From the NCBI GenBank assembly GCA_043497085.1, contig JBIEKI010000025.1: a stretch of DNA of 41,719 bases; one strand, written 5' to 3'. The notes under the pieces were generated by a model that made no database searches, was not told the DNA's origin, and saw nothing but the letters and a program-made list of their open reading frames with translations. The stretch comes from Thalassobacillus sp043497085 (GTDB lineage Bacteria > Bacillota > Bacilli > Bacillales > Halobacillaceae). Position 1 is the stretch's first letter. Each line of letters starts with the position of its first letter. A program made the position numbers and the translations under genes. Positions 21,913 through 29,723 of this stretch are shown here, piece by piece.

Positions 21913-23607
21913 TTAATCCAGTTCCAGGTCTGTTACAGCACCTTTTGCAGAGGATGACACAAGTCGAGCATACTTTGCCAGTACCCCTGTTTTATGTTTA
22001 GGTTTCGGCCTTTGCCATTTTTGCCGGCGCTGGTCAAACTCTTCTTCTGTTATATCAAAATTGATCTCTTGTGTTTCACTGTCAATCGTAATGGTATCCC
22101 CTTCTTCAAGGAGTCCAATCGGTCCTCCTACAACAGCTTCAGGGGCGACATGGCCGATGACAAAGCCATGAGATCCACCTGAGAAACGACCGTCCGTCAT
22201 TAGAGCTACTTTACCACCAAGACCTCTTCCGACGATCATAGATGTGATCGAAAGCATTTCCGGCATGCCTGGTCCACCCTTCGGTCCAACATTGCGAATG
22301 ACCAGCACATCCCCTTCTTTAATTTCTCCGCCTTCAATCGCTTTTGTAGCGTCTGCCTCACTATCATAAACTCGTGCAGGGCCCTCAAAGCGGCTGATTT
22401 TCAAGCCAGACATTTTAGCAACGGCCCCTTCAGGTGCCAGGTTGCCCCGCAGTACAACAAGAGGCCCCTCAGGTTTAATTGGTTTATCAAACGGCAGAAT
22501 CACTTTCTGTCCTTCTTTTAAAGGTGGAGCTTCCGCGAGGTTTTCAGCTACTGTTTTCCCCGTCACCGTCATGCAGTCGCCATGCAATAATCCATGCTCA
22601 TGAAGCAGCTTCATAACAGCTGGTACACCGCCAGCCTCATAAAGATCCTGCATGACATATTTTCCGCTCGGCTTCATATCTGCGATAAATGGTACCTTCT
22701 TACGTACACGCTCGAAATCATCCAGCGATAAATCGACGCCAGCTGAATGAGCCATTGCAGTTAAATGTAAGAGAGCATTAGTTGAGCCTCCCAGCGCCAT
22801 TACAACTGTGATTGCATTTTCAAAAGCTTCTTTTGTCATGATATCCCTTGGATATATTTCTTTCTCCAGCAATTCAACCACTAATTCACCGGCTTGGCGG
22901 CATTCTTGTTCTTTATAATCATTTACCGCCGGAGTGGAAGATGAACCTGGGATACTCATTCCTAAAGCTTCCACTGCGGATGCCATGGTGTTGGCTGTGT
23001 ACATACCGCCACAAGCTCCGGCACCAGGGCATGCATTGCATTCTACCCTGTGAAGCTGTTCATCATTTATTGTGCCTTCCTGATATTGACCTACCGCTTC
23101 AAAAGAAGAAACGATATCAATATCTTTTCCGTCCAATTTTCCTGGCTGGATTGTCCCTCCATATACATAGACAGAAGGTATATTCATCCGCCCAATTGCC
23201 ATCACACAAGCCGGGGTTGTTTTATCACATCCGCCGATGGCTACTACTCCATCAAGTCGTTCAGCGTTTGTCACTGTTTCAATCGAATCGGCAATTACTT
23301 CCCGGCTAGGCAAGGAATAATGCATCCCTTCATGACCCATCGCAATACCGTCAGAAACAGTAATGGTGTTGAAAATCATTGGCGCTCCGCCATTGTCTGA
23401 CGCGCCACTTTTAGCTTCTCGTGCCAGACGATCGATATGTACATTACAAGGAGTGACTTCGCTCCAGGTACTTGCCACACCAATCATAGGTTTTTTGAAA
23501 TCTTCATCTTCAAATCCAACTGCTCTAAGCATGGAACGGTTCGGAACACGGTTAACGCCTTCACTGATCACTTTACTACGTATGCGTAAGTCTTTTTTGT
23601 TTTCCAT
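21913..23607 (-). CDS. ilvD: Dihydroxy-acid dehydratase
   Basis: A 564-residue IlvD/Edd-family enzyme that dehydrates 2,3-dihydroxy acids to 2-oxo acids in valine, isoleucine and leucine synthesis. Iron-sulfur ligand motifs GGCDKTTPACVMA and NACPGAGACGGMYTANTMAS are intact, and GRFSGGSHGFVIGHVAPEA is present near the end. Length is normal. It is monocistronic here, not in an ilvBHC-leu operon. Its promoter carries a CodY-like box and a cre-like site, matching control of branched-chain amino acid genes in Bacillus. Confidence 0.96.
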   Translation of the reverse strand: MENKKDLRIRSKVISEGVNRVPNRSMLRAVGFEDEDFKKPMIGVASTWSEVTPCNVHIDRLAREAKSGASDNGGAPMIFNTITVSDGIAMGHEGMHYSLPSREVIADSIETVTNAERLDGVVAIGGCDKTTPACVMAIGRMNIPSVYVYGGTIQPGKLDGKDIDIVSSFEAVGQYQEGTINDEQLHRVECNACPGAGACGGMYTANTMASAVEALGMSIPGSSSTPAVNDYKEQECRQAGELVVELLEKEIYPRDIMTKEAFENAITVVMALGGSTNALLHLTAMAHSAGVDLSLDDFERVRKKVPFIADMKPSGKYVMQDLYEAGGVPAVMKLLHEHGLLHGDCMTVTGKTVAENLAEAPPLKEGQKVILPFDKPIKPEGPLVVLRGNLAPEGAVAKMSGLKISRFEGPARVYDSEADATKAIEGGEIKEGDVLVIRNVGPKGGPGMPEMLSITSMIVGRGLGGKVALMTDGRFSGGSHGFVIGHVAPEAVVGGPIGLLEEGDTITIDSETQEINFDITEEEFDQRRQKWQRPKPKHKTGVLAKYARLVSSSAKGAVTDLELD

Positions 23608-23674
23608 TGACTACACCTTCCTATTCAGATATTTAAGTCAGACGATTAACCTGAATCGAGACTATTATTATGTA

Positions 23675-23703
23675 ATGATACTAATTTGTCGCCTGCTTCG
23701 CAA
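23675..23703 (-). promoter_or_regulatory. SigA-like promoter of ilvD
   Basis: On the minus strand TTGCGA (23698-23703), a 17-bp spacer and TATCAT (23675-23680; five of six). The leader to ilvD is about 60 bases. Confidence 0.6.
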
Positions 23704-23705
23704 TT

Positions 23706-23720
23706 AATTTTCTGAATATA
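23706..23720. promoter_or_regulatory. CodY box upstream of ilvD
   Basis: aattttctgaatata matches AATTTTCWGAAAATT at 13 of 15 positions. It abuts the -35 box, a place where CodY binding would repress. Confidence 0.6.
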
Positions 23721-23736
23721 TCAAGTTTTTACATAA

Positions 23737-23750
23737 TTAAAGCGCTTTCT
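23737..23750. promoter_or_regulatory. cre-like site upstream of ilvD
   Basis: ttaaagcgctttct matches TGWNANCGNTNWCA at 12 of 14. It lies about 75 bases upstream of the expected start point, a position used by CcpA for activation. Confidence 0.4.
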
Positions 23751-23913
23751 TTATTGTCAGCCCGCCTATATAAAAAATTTGACAGTTATGTGAAGGATAA
23801 GAGGTACTGGAACGTGAACGTAAACACCTTGTAACTTCACCTAGGCACCGCTCATATGCTAATATATTAGAATGACTGGTGACGATCATAATTTTTTAAC
23901 GGGAATGATGTGC

Positions 23914-24834
23914 ATGGAAAACAAACAGAAAATCTATGATAAATTGATGGAAATTGTAAAAGAAGAAAATGTGAAAGTCGATGAAATGCTGAGAGACCAC
24001 TTATATACTAAACTTGGCGGAAAGGCTGATTTCTTTATCACCCCGACCACTTATGAAGAAGTACAAAATGTGGTCAAGTTTTCAAATGAAGAAAATGTAC
24101 CTTTCACCCTGCTCGGTAATGGCTCAAACCTGATTATCAAAGATGGCGGTATTCGTGGGATTGTCATCAATCTAAAACATCTTGACGATATCTCCGCAGA
24201 TGGCAATACCGTCGTAGCGCAAAGCGGAGCACGTATAATCGATACTTCCTACTATGCTTTGGAAGAACACCTATCCGGCTTAGAGTTCGCATGCGGGATC
24301 CCAGGGACAGTCGGAGGAGCATTGTATATGAATGCGGGTGCCTATGGAGGAGAAATCAAAGATGTACTCGACTATGCCTACGTGGTCGACAAAGAAGGCA
24401 ACCTTGTCAAACGCCTCGCTTCCGAACTTGATTTAGATTATCGAACAAGTAATATACCGGACAATGGAGACATAGTCCTCGAAGCCACTTTCAACTTGAA
24501 GCCTGCTAAATATGAGGAAATTAAAGCTGTCATGGATGACTTAACGCACAAAAGGGAATCTAAGCAGCCTCTCGAATACCCCTCATGCGGTAGTGTCTTC
24601 AAGCGCCCGCCAGGCTACTTCGCCGGCAAATTGATCCAGGACAGTAAACTCCAGGGTACCAGCATCGGGGGCGCTGAGGTTTCTACAAAACACGCAGGAT
24701 TCATCGTTAACAAAAACAATGCTTCTACAACAGACTATATTTCTTTGATTGAACATGTTCAAAAGACAGTAAAAGAAAAATTCGGGGTTGATTTAGAGAG
24801 GGAAGTCCGGATAATCGGAGAAGACCCTGAGTAA
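23914..24834 (+). CDS. murB: UDP-N-acetylenolpyruvoylglucosamine reductase
   Basis: A 306-residue FAD enzyme that reduces UDP-GlcNAc-enolpyruvate to UDP-MurNAc in peptidoglycan synthesis. FAD-binding marks LLGNGSNLII (about 65-75) and GIPGTVGGALYMNAGAYGGE are clear, as is the catalytic-serine region PSCGSVFKRPPG and the C-terminal HAGFIVN. Length and layout fit the Firmicute type. Start 23914 is nine bases after ggga; ATGs at 23905 and 23908 are possible alternatives. Monocistronic with its own terminator. Confidence 0.94.
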   Translation: MENKQKIYDKLMEIVKEENVKVDEMLRDHLYTKLGGKADFFITPTTYEEVQNVVKFSNEENVPFTLLGNGSNLIIKDGGIRGIVINLKHLDDISADGNTVVAQSGARIIDTSYYALEEHLSGLEFACGIPGTVGGALYMNAGAYGGEIKDVLDYAYVVDKEGNLVKRLASELDLDYRTSNIPDNGDIVLEATFNLKPAKYEEIKAVMDDLTHKRESKQPLEYPSCGSVFKRPPGYFAGKLIQDSKLQGTSIGGAEVSTKHAGFIVNKNNASTTDYISLIEHVQKTVKEKFGVDLEREVRIIGEDPE

Positions 24835-24839
24835 AAGGT

Positions 24840-24869
24840 AACTGCACATCATGGCATGTGCAGTTTTTT
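24840..24869 (+). terminator. Terminator of murB
   Basis: aactgcacat (24840-24849) pairs with atgtgcagtt (24856-24865), followed by six T. Confidence 0.9.
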
Positions 24870-24989
24870 CTTTTTTCTTTTCAGCAAAAACCTACAATGC
24901 TTTTCATTTCTCAACTACATATTACACACAGTTGTCATCAAACGACACTTTTCCACCCAGTCAACTCGATGTTTGTAGAAAGTTTTATT

Positions 24990-25015
24990 GTTTAACCTTC
25001 TGCAAAAGGCGGTAT
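24990..25015 (+). promoter_or_regulatory. Candidate SigB promoter of a small transcript
   Basis: A perfect GTTTAA (24990-24995), a 14-bp spacer and CGGTAT (25010-25015; five of six to GGGTAT). The expected transcript begins near 25022 and would end at the terminator at 25302. Confidence 0.5.
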
Positions 25016-25106
25016 AAGGCTTATATATAGAACTTTGCAGCTCCTCAGCCCACCTCAACATGATGATCTCCAGAACATTCCAAAACTAATTAAGGAGAGA
25101 AAATTC

Positions 25107-25208
25107 ATGAAAATCAAAGTACGTAGTTGGCAGATGTTAACCAAGCAAGATAAACTGTTTATCTTAAAAGCAGTCAGTCAACGGTCCAGGGTGAAGAAAA
25201 GTGCTTGA
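25107..25208 (+). CDS. 33-residue basic small protein
   Basis: An open frame with a good ribosome site (aaggagag) seven to eight bases before ATG 25107. The product, MKIKVRSWQMLTK... ending SQRSRVKKSA, is strongly basic with no long apolar stretch. It forms a self-contained unit with a SigB-like promoter 85-90 bases upstream and a strong terminator 57 bases downstream. No family is recognised. It may be a stress-induced small protein, or the transcript may act as a regulatory RNA. Confidence 0.55.
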   Translation: MKIKVRSWQMLTKQDKLFILKAVSQRSRVKKSA

Positions 25209-25264
25209 TTATAGAGATAACAAAATCAATACTTATAGTTCTCAAATACTTATCCATTCTTAAG

Positions 25265-25302
25265 CTTCCGTGACAAAACTAGCACAGTCACGGAAGTTTT
25301 TT
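25265..25302 (+). terminator. Strong terminator of the small transcript
   Basis: cttccgtgac (25265-25274) pairs with gtcacggaag (25287-25296), followed by six T (25297-25302). Confidence 0.88.
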
Positions 25303-25353
25303 ATACCTTTGTTAAAAGCTTTAGTTAAATAGATGAATACTATTGTACTAATG

Positions 25354-25375
25354 ACTTGGCAAAAGCCAAGTTTTT
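25354..25375 (+). terminator. Second terminator-like hairpin in the murB-katA gap
   Basis: acttggc (25354-25360), loop aaaa, gccaagt (25365-25371), then T residues to 25375. The 347 bases between the small ORF and katA contain the two terminators, the PerR box and the katA promoter; no other gene is seen. Confidence 0.6.
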
Positions 25376-25463
25376 CTTATGTCTTCTTCCTTTCCCATTA
25401 TACTTCTTGTATATTTTCCTTTGCACTAATTCTAAGTTTACAAATATTTCAACAGTAATTAGA

Positions 25464-25478
25464 TTAAAATTATTATAA
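25464..25478. promoter_or_regulatory. PerR box of katA
   Basis: ttaaaattattataa matches the PerR consensus TTATAATNATTATAA at all defined positions but one. It lies just upstream of the katA -35, as expected for a peroxide-inducible catalase. Confidence 0.7.
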
Positions 25479-25485
25479 AAAAATA

Positions 25486-25513
25486 TTGATTTTTGATTAA
25501 TAAGTGTTATCAT
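25486..25513 (+). promoter_or_regulatory. Probable SigA promoter of katA
   Basis: TTGATT (25486-25491), a 16-bp spacer and TATCAT (25508-25513). Confidence 0.5.
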
Positions 25514-25555
25514 TATTTCAGGTAGTAAAATTACTCAATACGAGGTGGTACTTTT

Positions 25556-27013
25556 ATGAGCGAAAATAAAAAGAAACTGACGACAAGCTGGGGGGCCCCT
25601 GTTGGAGACAACCAAAACTCCATTACAGCAGGTGCACGCGGTCCTGCCCTGATCCGGGATGTCCACTTGCTGGAAAAACTGGCCCACTTCAACAGAGAAC
25701 GAGTACCTGAGCGTGTGGTGCATGCAAAAGGTGCAGGGGCACATGGCTACTTTGAAGTTACCAATGATGTATCCAAATATACGAAAGCTGATTTTTTGTC
25801 TGAAATAAGGAAACGCACCCCGTTATTTGTACGATTCTCCACAGTAGCAGGAGAGAATGGTTCTGCTGATTCTGTCCGTGACCCACGGGGGTTCGCAGTC
25901 AAATTTTACACCGAAGAAGGCAACTACGATTTAGTCGGTAATAACACACCAGTTTTCTTTATCCGGGATGCGATTAAGTTCCCTGATTTCATTCATACCC
26001 AGAAGCGTCATCCAAAGACACATTTAAAGAACCCTAACGCGGTTTGGGACTTCTGGTCTTTGTCTCCTGAATCACTGCACCAGGTTACCATATTAATGTC
26101 AGACCGGGGGATACCGGCTACATACCGTCATATGCACGGTTTCGGCAGCCACACATTCAAATGGACAAATGAAGATGGTGATAGCGTCTGGGTCAAATAT
26201 CATTTCAAAACTGAACAGGGGATCAAGAACCTGACAGAAGAAGCAGGTACAAAAATTGCTGGAGAAAACCCGGATTACCATACTGAAGACCTCTTCAATG
26301 CTATTGAAAATGGCGATTATCCAGCCTGGAAGTTATATGTTCAGATCATGCCGCTTGAAGATGCTGATACTTACCGCTTTGATCCATTCGATGTCACTAA
26401 AGTTTGGTCTCAGAAAGACTATCCTTTAATTGAAGTCGGCCGAATGGTGTTGAACAAAAATCCGGAGAATTATTTCGCAGAAGTAGAACAAGCTACCTTC
26501 TCTCCTGGTACACTGGTTCCCGGCATTGATGTCTCCCCTGACAAAATGCTGCAAGGGCGCTTGTTCGCTTACCACGACGCCCACCGTTATCGTGTCGGAG
26601 CCAACCACCAGGCACTGCCGATCAACCGGGCGCGGAATGAAGTAAACAATTATCAGCGTGACGGGCAAATGCGTTTCGATGACAACGGCGGTGGATCCGT
26701 CTATTACGAACCAAACAGTGCCGGAGGACCAGTTGAGAATCCGGAGGACAAACAAGCCTCCTACCCTGTATCAGGGGTTGCAGAAAGCGTAGCTTATGAT
26801 CATAACGACCACTACACGCAGGCTGGAGATTTGTATCGCTTGATGTCTGAAGAAGAGCGCGCACGCCTTATCTCAAATATCGTTGGTGCGATGAAACCAG
26901 TCGAAAGCGATAAAATTAAACAACGGCAAATCCAGCATTTCTATAAAGCCGACCCTGAGTACGGTCAGCGTGTAGCAGAAGGTCTAGGCTTGGCTGTAAA
27001 ACAGGAAGTATGA
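25556..27013 (+). CDS. katA: Vegetative heme catalase KatA
   Basis: A 485-residue monofunctional clade 3 heme catalase, nearly identical in pattern to B. subtilis KatA. The distal histidine is His56 in RVVHAKGAGAHGYF; the asparagine region VGNNTPVFFIRDAIKFPDFIH follows; the proximal tyrosine lies in RLFAYHDAHRYRVGANH. It decomposes hydrogen peroxide in the cytoplasm. The start follows gaggtgg. A PerR box upstream supports peroxide-inducible expression. Monocistronic with a bidirectional terminator. Confidence 0.97.
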   Translation: MSENKKKLTTSWGAPVGDNQNSITAGARGPALIRDVHLLEKLAHFNRERVPERVVHAKGAGAHGYFEVTNDVSKYTKADFLSEIRKRTPLFVRFSTVAGENGSADSVRDPRGFAVKFYTEEGNYDLVGNNTPVFFIRDAIKFPDFIHTQKRHPKTHLKNPNAVWDFWSLSPESLHQVTILMSDRGIPATYRHMHGFGSHTFKWTNEDGDSVWVKYHFKTEQGIKNLTEEAGTKIAGENPDYHTEDLFNAIENGDYPAWKLYVQIMPLEDADTYRFDPFDVTKVWSQKDYPLIEVGRMVLNKNPENYFAEVEQATFSPGTLVPGIDVSPDKMLQGRLFAYHDAHRYRVGANHQALPINRARNEVNNYQRDGQMRFDDNGGGSVYYEPNSAGGPVENPEDKQASYPVSGVAESVAYDHNDHYTQAGDLYRLMSEEERARLISNIVGAMKPVESDKIKQRQIQHFYKADPEYGQRVAEGLGLAVKQEV

Positions 27014-27060
27014 CGAAGAAAACCGATTCATTCTCAATTAAACCTCAATAATTATCAATT

Positions 27061-27098
27061 AAAAAGGAGATTCTCATTTATAGAGAATCTCCTTTTTT
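27061..27098. terminator. Bidirectional terminator between katA and the CDF gene
   Basis: aaaaaggagattctc (27061-27075) pairs perfectly with gagaatctcctttttt (27083-27098). Confidence 0.93.
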
Positions 27099-27101
27099 CA
27101 A

Positions 27102-28073
27102 TTATTTATCTTTACCATCTTTCATTTCCCAGTTTTGTATCTGATCTGTTTCAATAATTGCGATAACCACATCATCTACATCAGGATCTGCTAAGACACT
27201 GTCCCTTACCCTGTATTTAATATCATCCGCTTCTGCTAACGTCATTCCTCCTCTTAACTCGATGGCACTATCGACATGGTAGTCATCCCCTTCTCGGATG
27301 ATACGAAGCCTTTGGATATCCTCTACGTCTTTTTCGGCAAGTATAATGGAAGCAATCCTATTTTCTATAATCTCAGGAGCAGCAGCTCCAATTAATCCCA
27401 ACGTGTTTTCATAACCCAGCATCAATGCGATGATGACCAGCAATACACCGATCAGCATCGTTCCAATGCCGTCAAGTATATATAAACCAGTGAAGTGAGC
27501 TAAAACCACGGATATAAGCGCCAAAACCGCTCCTGAAGTAGCAATGATATCTTCATAAAAAACAAGCTTCGTTGGCGGGGCTGCGTATTTGACATTTTTG
27601 AATGATGAAGAAATTATCTGCAGGCCTGAGGCATCGACTCTCGATTCTTTAACTACTTCTTTCATCGCTTTTATTAAAATAAAACCATCAACCGCAATGG
27701 ATGCCAGTAAAATCAACACGTTAAGCCAAAAGCTTGTCGATGCTTTCGGATGCTGGATGATTTCCCATCCTTTTAAAATCGTTTCATAGGCCATAATGCC
27801 AATGATAATAACAGCGGCCAGAACGAATAAATTGACTACCCGCCCGAATCCCGTCGGAAACCGCTTGGTCGGCTCTTTTTCTGCCAGGGCACTGCCAAAA
27901 TACACAAGCCCCTGGTTCGTAGCATCAGCAATGGAGTGGATGGCAGTAGCCATCATAGCCCCGCTTCCACTTACTGCCGCAGCTATGCTTTTGATGATCG
28001 CAAGGCCGGTATTCCCCAGAGCAGCCACACCTGAAGACTTATTACCTTTTTTCAAAAGTTCCAAGAAAGCCAT
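27102..28073 (-). CDS. Cation diffusion facilitator family transporter
   Basis: A 323-residue CDF exporter with about six membrane segments and a C-terminal cytoplasmic domain (from about 240). In helix 2 the metal-site motif reads HSIADATNQ, and the second site lies in helix 5 around FYEDIIATSG. The C-terminal LRIIREGDDYHVDSAIELRG is the usual metal-sensing fold. Members export zinc, iron, manganese or cobalt; the substrate cannot be fixed here. It resembles B. subtilis YdbO-type proteins. The start at 28073 follows aaaggag. Confidence 0.88.
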   Translation of the reverse strand: MAFLELLKKGNKSSGVAALGNTGLAIIKSIAAAVSGSGAMMATAIHSIADATNQGLVYFGSALAEKEPTKRFPTGFGRVVNLFVLAAVIIIGIMAYETILKGWEIIQHPKASTSFWLNVLILLASIAVDGFILIKAMKEVVKESRVDASGLQIISSSFKNVKYAAPPTKLVFYEDIIATSGAVLALISVVLAHFTGLYILDGIGTMLIGVLLVIIALMLGYENTLGLIGAAAPEIIENRIASIILAEKDVEDIQRLRIIREGDDYHVDSAIELRGGMTLAEADDIKYRVRDSVLADPDVDDVVIAIIETDQIQNWEMKDGKDK

Positions 28074-28235
28074 ATGTTCAACTCCTTTAACAGGCTAACT
28101 AAGACTAAGACATAATACTATTATTAGCTGCTACAACGTTTTAATGTATATAGTAAATGTTCATGTTATGAATTAATGCTGTATCAGTATATAAACTCTT
28201 TCCCTGTTTAAAAGGAGAGAAACCAAAATCGCGCA

Positions 28236-28264
28236 TAAAAAATAGACCAGCTAATGCTGATCTA
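28236..28264 (-). terminator. Terminator of ssrA
   Basis: On the minus strand tagatcagc (28256-28264) pairs with gctggtcta (28243-28251), followed by T residues (28236-28242). Confidence 0.85.
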
Positions 28265-28291
28265 CTACGTAGTTTGATGGAGACGGTGGGA

Positions 28292-28561
28292 CATGTGCTT
28301 CCATGCTTTCGTCATGGCACTGACTATATCTTGAACCTGTTCTAACAGGTCCTCTGGCGTTTTATGTGAACTTTAGATTTCCTTAAGGAGAGTTCACATC
28401 CTAGTACTACCACTGCAAGTTGGCAGCCTATAAGTCGATACACGGCTGTTGGATTACTCCACATACCGCTCGGTATTGCCTTATCACCCGAAGTGACTTA
28501 GGTTTCACCGATAAAGCCAGATTTTCACTTATGTGTTGCCACATAAGGCGACTATAAACTA
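28292..28561 (-). other. Group I intron in the T-loop of ssrA
   Basis: A 270-nt intervening sequence. P1: exon cgaT plus intron ta pairs with ta plus gtcg (28549-28552), giving the U.G pair at the 5' splice site. P2 is ccttatgtg/cacataag (28528-28548). The P4 region reads tatcggtgaaacc followed by ggcaataccgagc. The R element includes gtgtatcgacttata (28429-28443), the S element aagatatagtc (28322-28332), and P7 forms gact/agtc. P9 is ccatg/catgg near the 3' end, and the last base is G (28292). No reading frame for a homing endonuclease fits inside, so mobility in cis is unlikely. Splicing is inferred, not shown. Confidence 0.9.
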
Positions 28562-28782
28562 ATCGAACCCACGTCCAGAGATATCGGCACTCAGGCTTCT
28601 ACAAGCGTAGTCGGTATATTATGCTTCGCCACCTGTTCAGCCTACCAACAGGCTTCCCAGGCGCTAGCCTGATTAGTCTCTTCGTTTCTCCTCAGGCGGT
28701 GGAGAAACGCGTAGTCCGCTTCAGTTTGGGACCCTTCAATCTGGCACACGGACAATGCCAGGAAGGATCAGCTCAAGTCAGC

Positions 28783-28818
28783 TTACGCTGCTAGAGCTAG
28801 GTTATCGTTAGATTCGCC
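28783..28818 (-). other. tmRNA tag reading frame
   Basis: Reading from ggc (28818-28816) to the taa stop (28785-28783) gives GESNDNLALAA, ending in the ALAA degradation signal. The resume codon is inferred by likeness to Bacillus tags that begin with Gly. Confidence 0.75.
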
Positions 28819-28969
28819 AGTTATATTTAGGCAAATGACGTTTTACGAGCCGTCGCCTCGACTTGCAACCTGAGCTCGACCTATCCCTGTCGAATCCGTA
28901 ACGTCCCCGTTAGGATTAAATAGGCAAGCTATTATTTATTTGTGTTTCTTGTCTTCATCGACAACTACT

Positions 28970-28997
28970 ATTATAACACACCCTTATGCATTTTCAA
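28970..28997 (-). promoter_or_regulatory. Strong promoter of ssrA
   Basis: On the minus strand TTGAAA (28992-28997), 16 bases, and a perfect TATAAT (28970-28975). It gives ssrA its own promoter within the 118-base gap after smpB; the 5' leader of about 55 bases must be processed off. Confidence 0.7.
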
Positions 28998-29025
28998 AAG
29001 AGATGCCTGACAGCATTACCATAAT

Positions 29026-29487
29026 TTAGTATCTCTCTTTCAATGCCCGGTCGATGTCCCGTTTCATTTGTTTCTCTTTCAATACCTGACGTTTATCATA
29101 TTTCTTCTTCCCCTTACCAAGGCCAAGCAATACTTTTGCAACGCCATTCTTAATATAGACCTTTAGGGGTACCAAAGAATAACCCTCTTGCTGGGTTGCA
29201 CCGATTAAACGGTCGATTTCTTTGCGATGAAGGAGCAGTTTTCGCGTCCTTGTCGGTTCATGATTATACCTGTTTCCTTGTTCATAAGGAGAAATATGCA
29301 TGTTATGGAGAAACACTTCTCCTTTACGAATGGTGGCAAAACTGTCTTTCAGGTTAACCCGCTTCGCCCGGATTGATTTAATTTCTGTTCCCTGCAGAAC
29401 CATGCCGGCTTCGAAAGTTTCTTCTATAAAATAATCATGACTGGCTTTTCTGTTTTGTGCTATTGCATTTCCTTTTCCTTTAGGCAT
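29026..29487 (-). CDS. smpB: tmRNA-binding protein SmpB
   Basis: A 153-residue basic protein that binds the tRNA-like domain of tmRNA and brings it to stalled ribosomes. Family marks are ARKASHDYFIEETFEAG-like opening (NRKASHDYF), GTEIKSIRAKRVNLKDSFA, and the Lys/Arg-rich tail GKGKKKYDKRQVLKEKQ that inserts in the mRNA channel. The start at 29487 follows aggagg; 32 codons upstream are spurious. It sits between rnr and ssrA, its RNA partner. Confidence 0.96.
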   Translation of the reverse strand: MPKGKGNAIAQNRKASHDYFIEETFEAGMVLQGTEIKSIRAKRVNLKDSFATIRKGEVFLHNMHISPYEQGNRYNHEPTRTRKLLLHRKEIDRLIGATQQEGYSLVPLKVYIKNGVAKVLLGLGKGKKKYDKRQVLKEKQMKRDIDRALKERY

Positions 29488-29723
29488 AATGGTTCCTCCT
29501 CTATTTGCCGTGAAGATTATTGTACCAAAAAAGCGCGGATATTCCAATAAACAGGCATGGTAATAGACATTCACAATTGGCATATGAGATTATATTTTTG
29601 GGAATTTCTTTTAGAAAAACTTGGCTTATTATCAGATACTTATAGTGAAAGGCTTAGTTTTTCTAAAACTTTAATCCTTTAACAAGGTTAAACTTTCTTA
29701 AAGTATAAAAAGGGGCGGGGACA

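Larger units (their letters stand above)
28278..28908 (-). ncRNA. ssrA: tmRNA (ssrA), interrupted by a group I intron
   Basis: The transfer-messenger RNA that rescues stalled ribosomes. Its 5' end GGGGACGTTACGG (28908 downward) pairs with the 3' acceptor strand CGTCTCC; helix P2 is seen as CAGGGATA with TATCTCTG. The tag reading frame (28783-28818) encodes GESNDNLALAA. The T-arm is split after ttcgat by a 270-nt insertion; removal restores GTGGG-TTCGATT-CCCAC exactly and gives a mature RNA of about 361 nt, a normal Bacillus length. The 3' end is followed by TCA, so the terminal CCA is not encoded. It lies just after smpB, as in Bacillus. The interruption is listed separately. Confidence 0.95.

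Noticed and set aside
22848..23400. Plus-strand frames opposite ilvD
   Set aside because: Shadow frames of a conserved enzyme gene, with no family resemblance and no start signals.
23608..23913. T-box or other riboswitch before ilvD
   Set aside because: The leader is only about 60 bases, with no T-box sequence and no terminator; protein operators explain the region.
28292..28561. The ssrA insertion as an IS element, a permuted two-piece tmRNA or an assembly error
   Set aside because: It has no transposase, no target duplication and no permuted order; it shows group I core elements and leaves an exact T-arm on removal.
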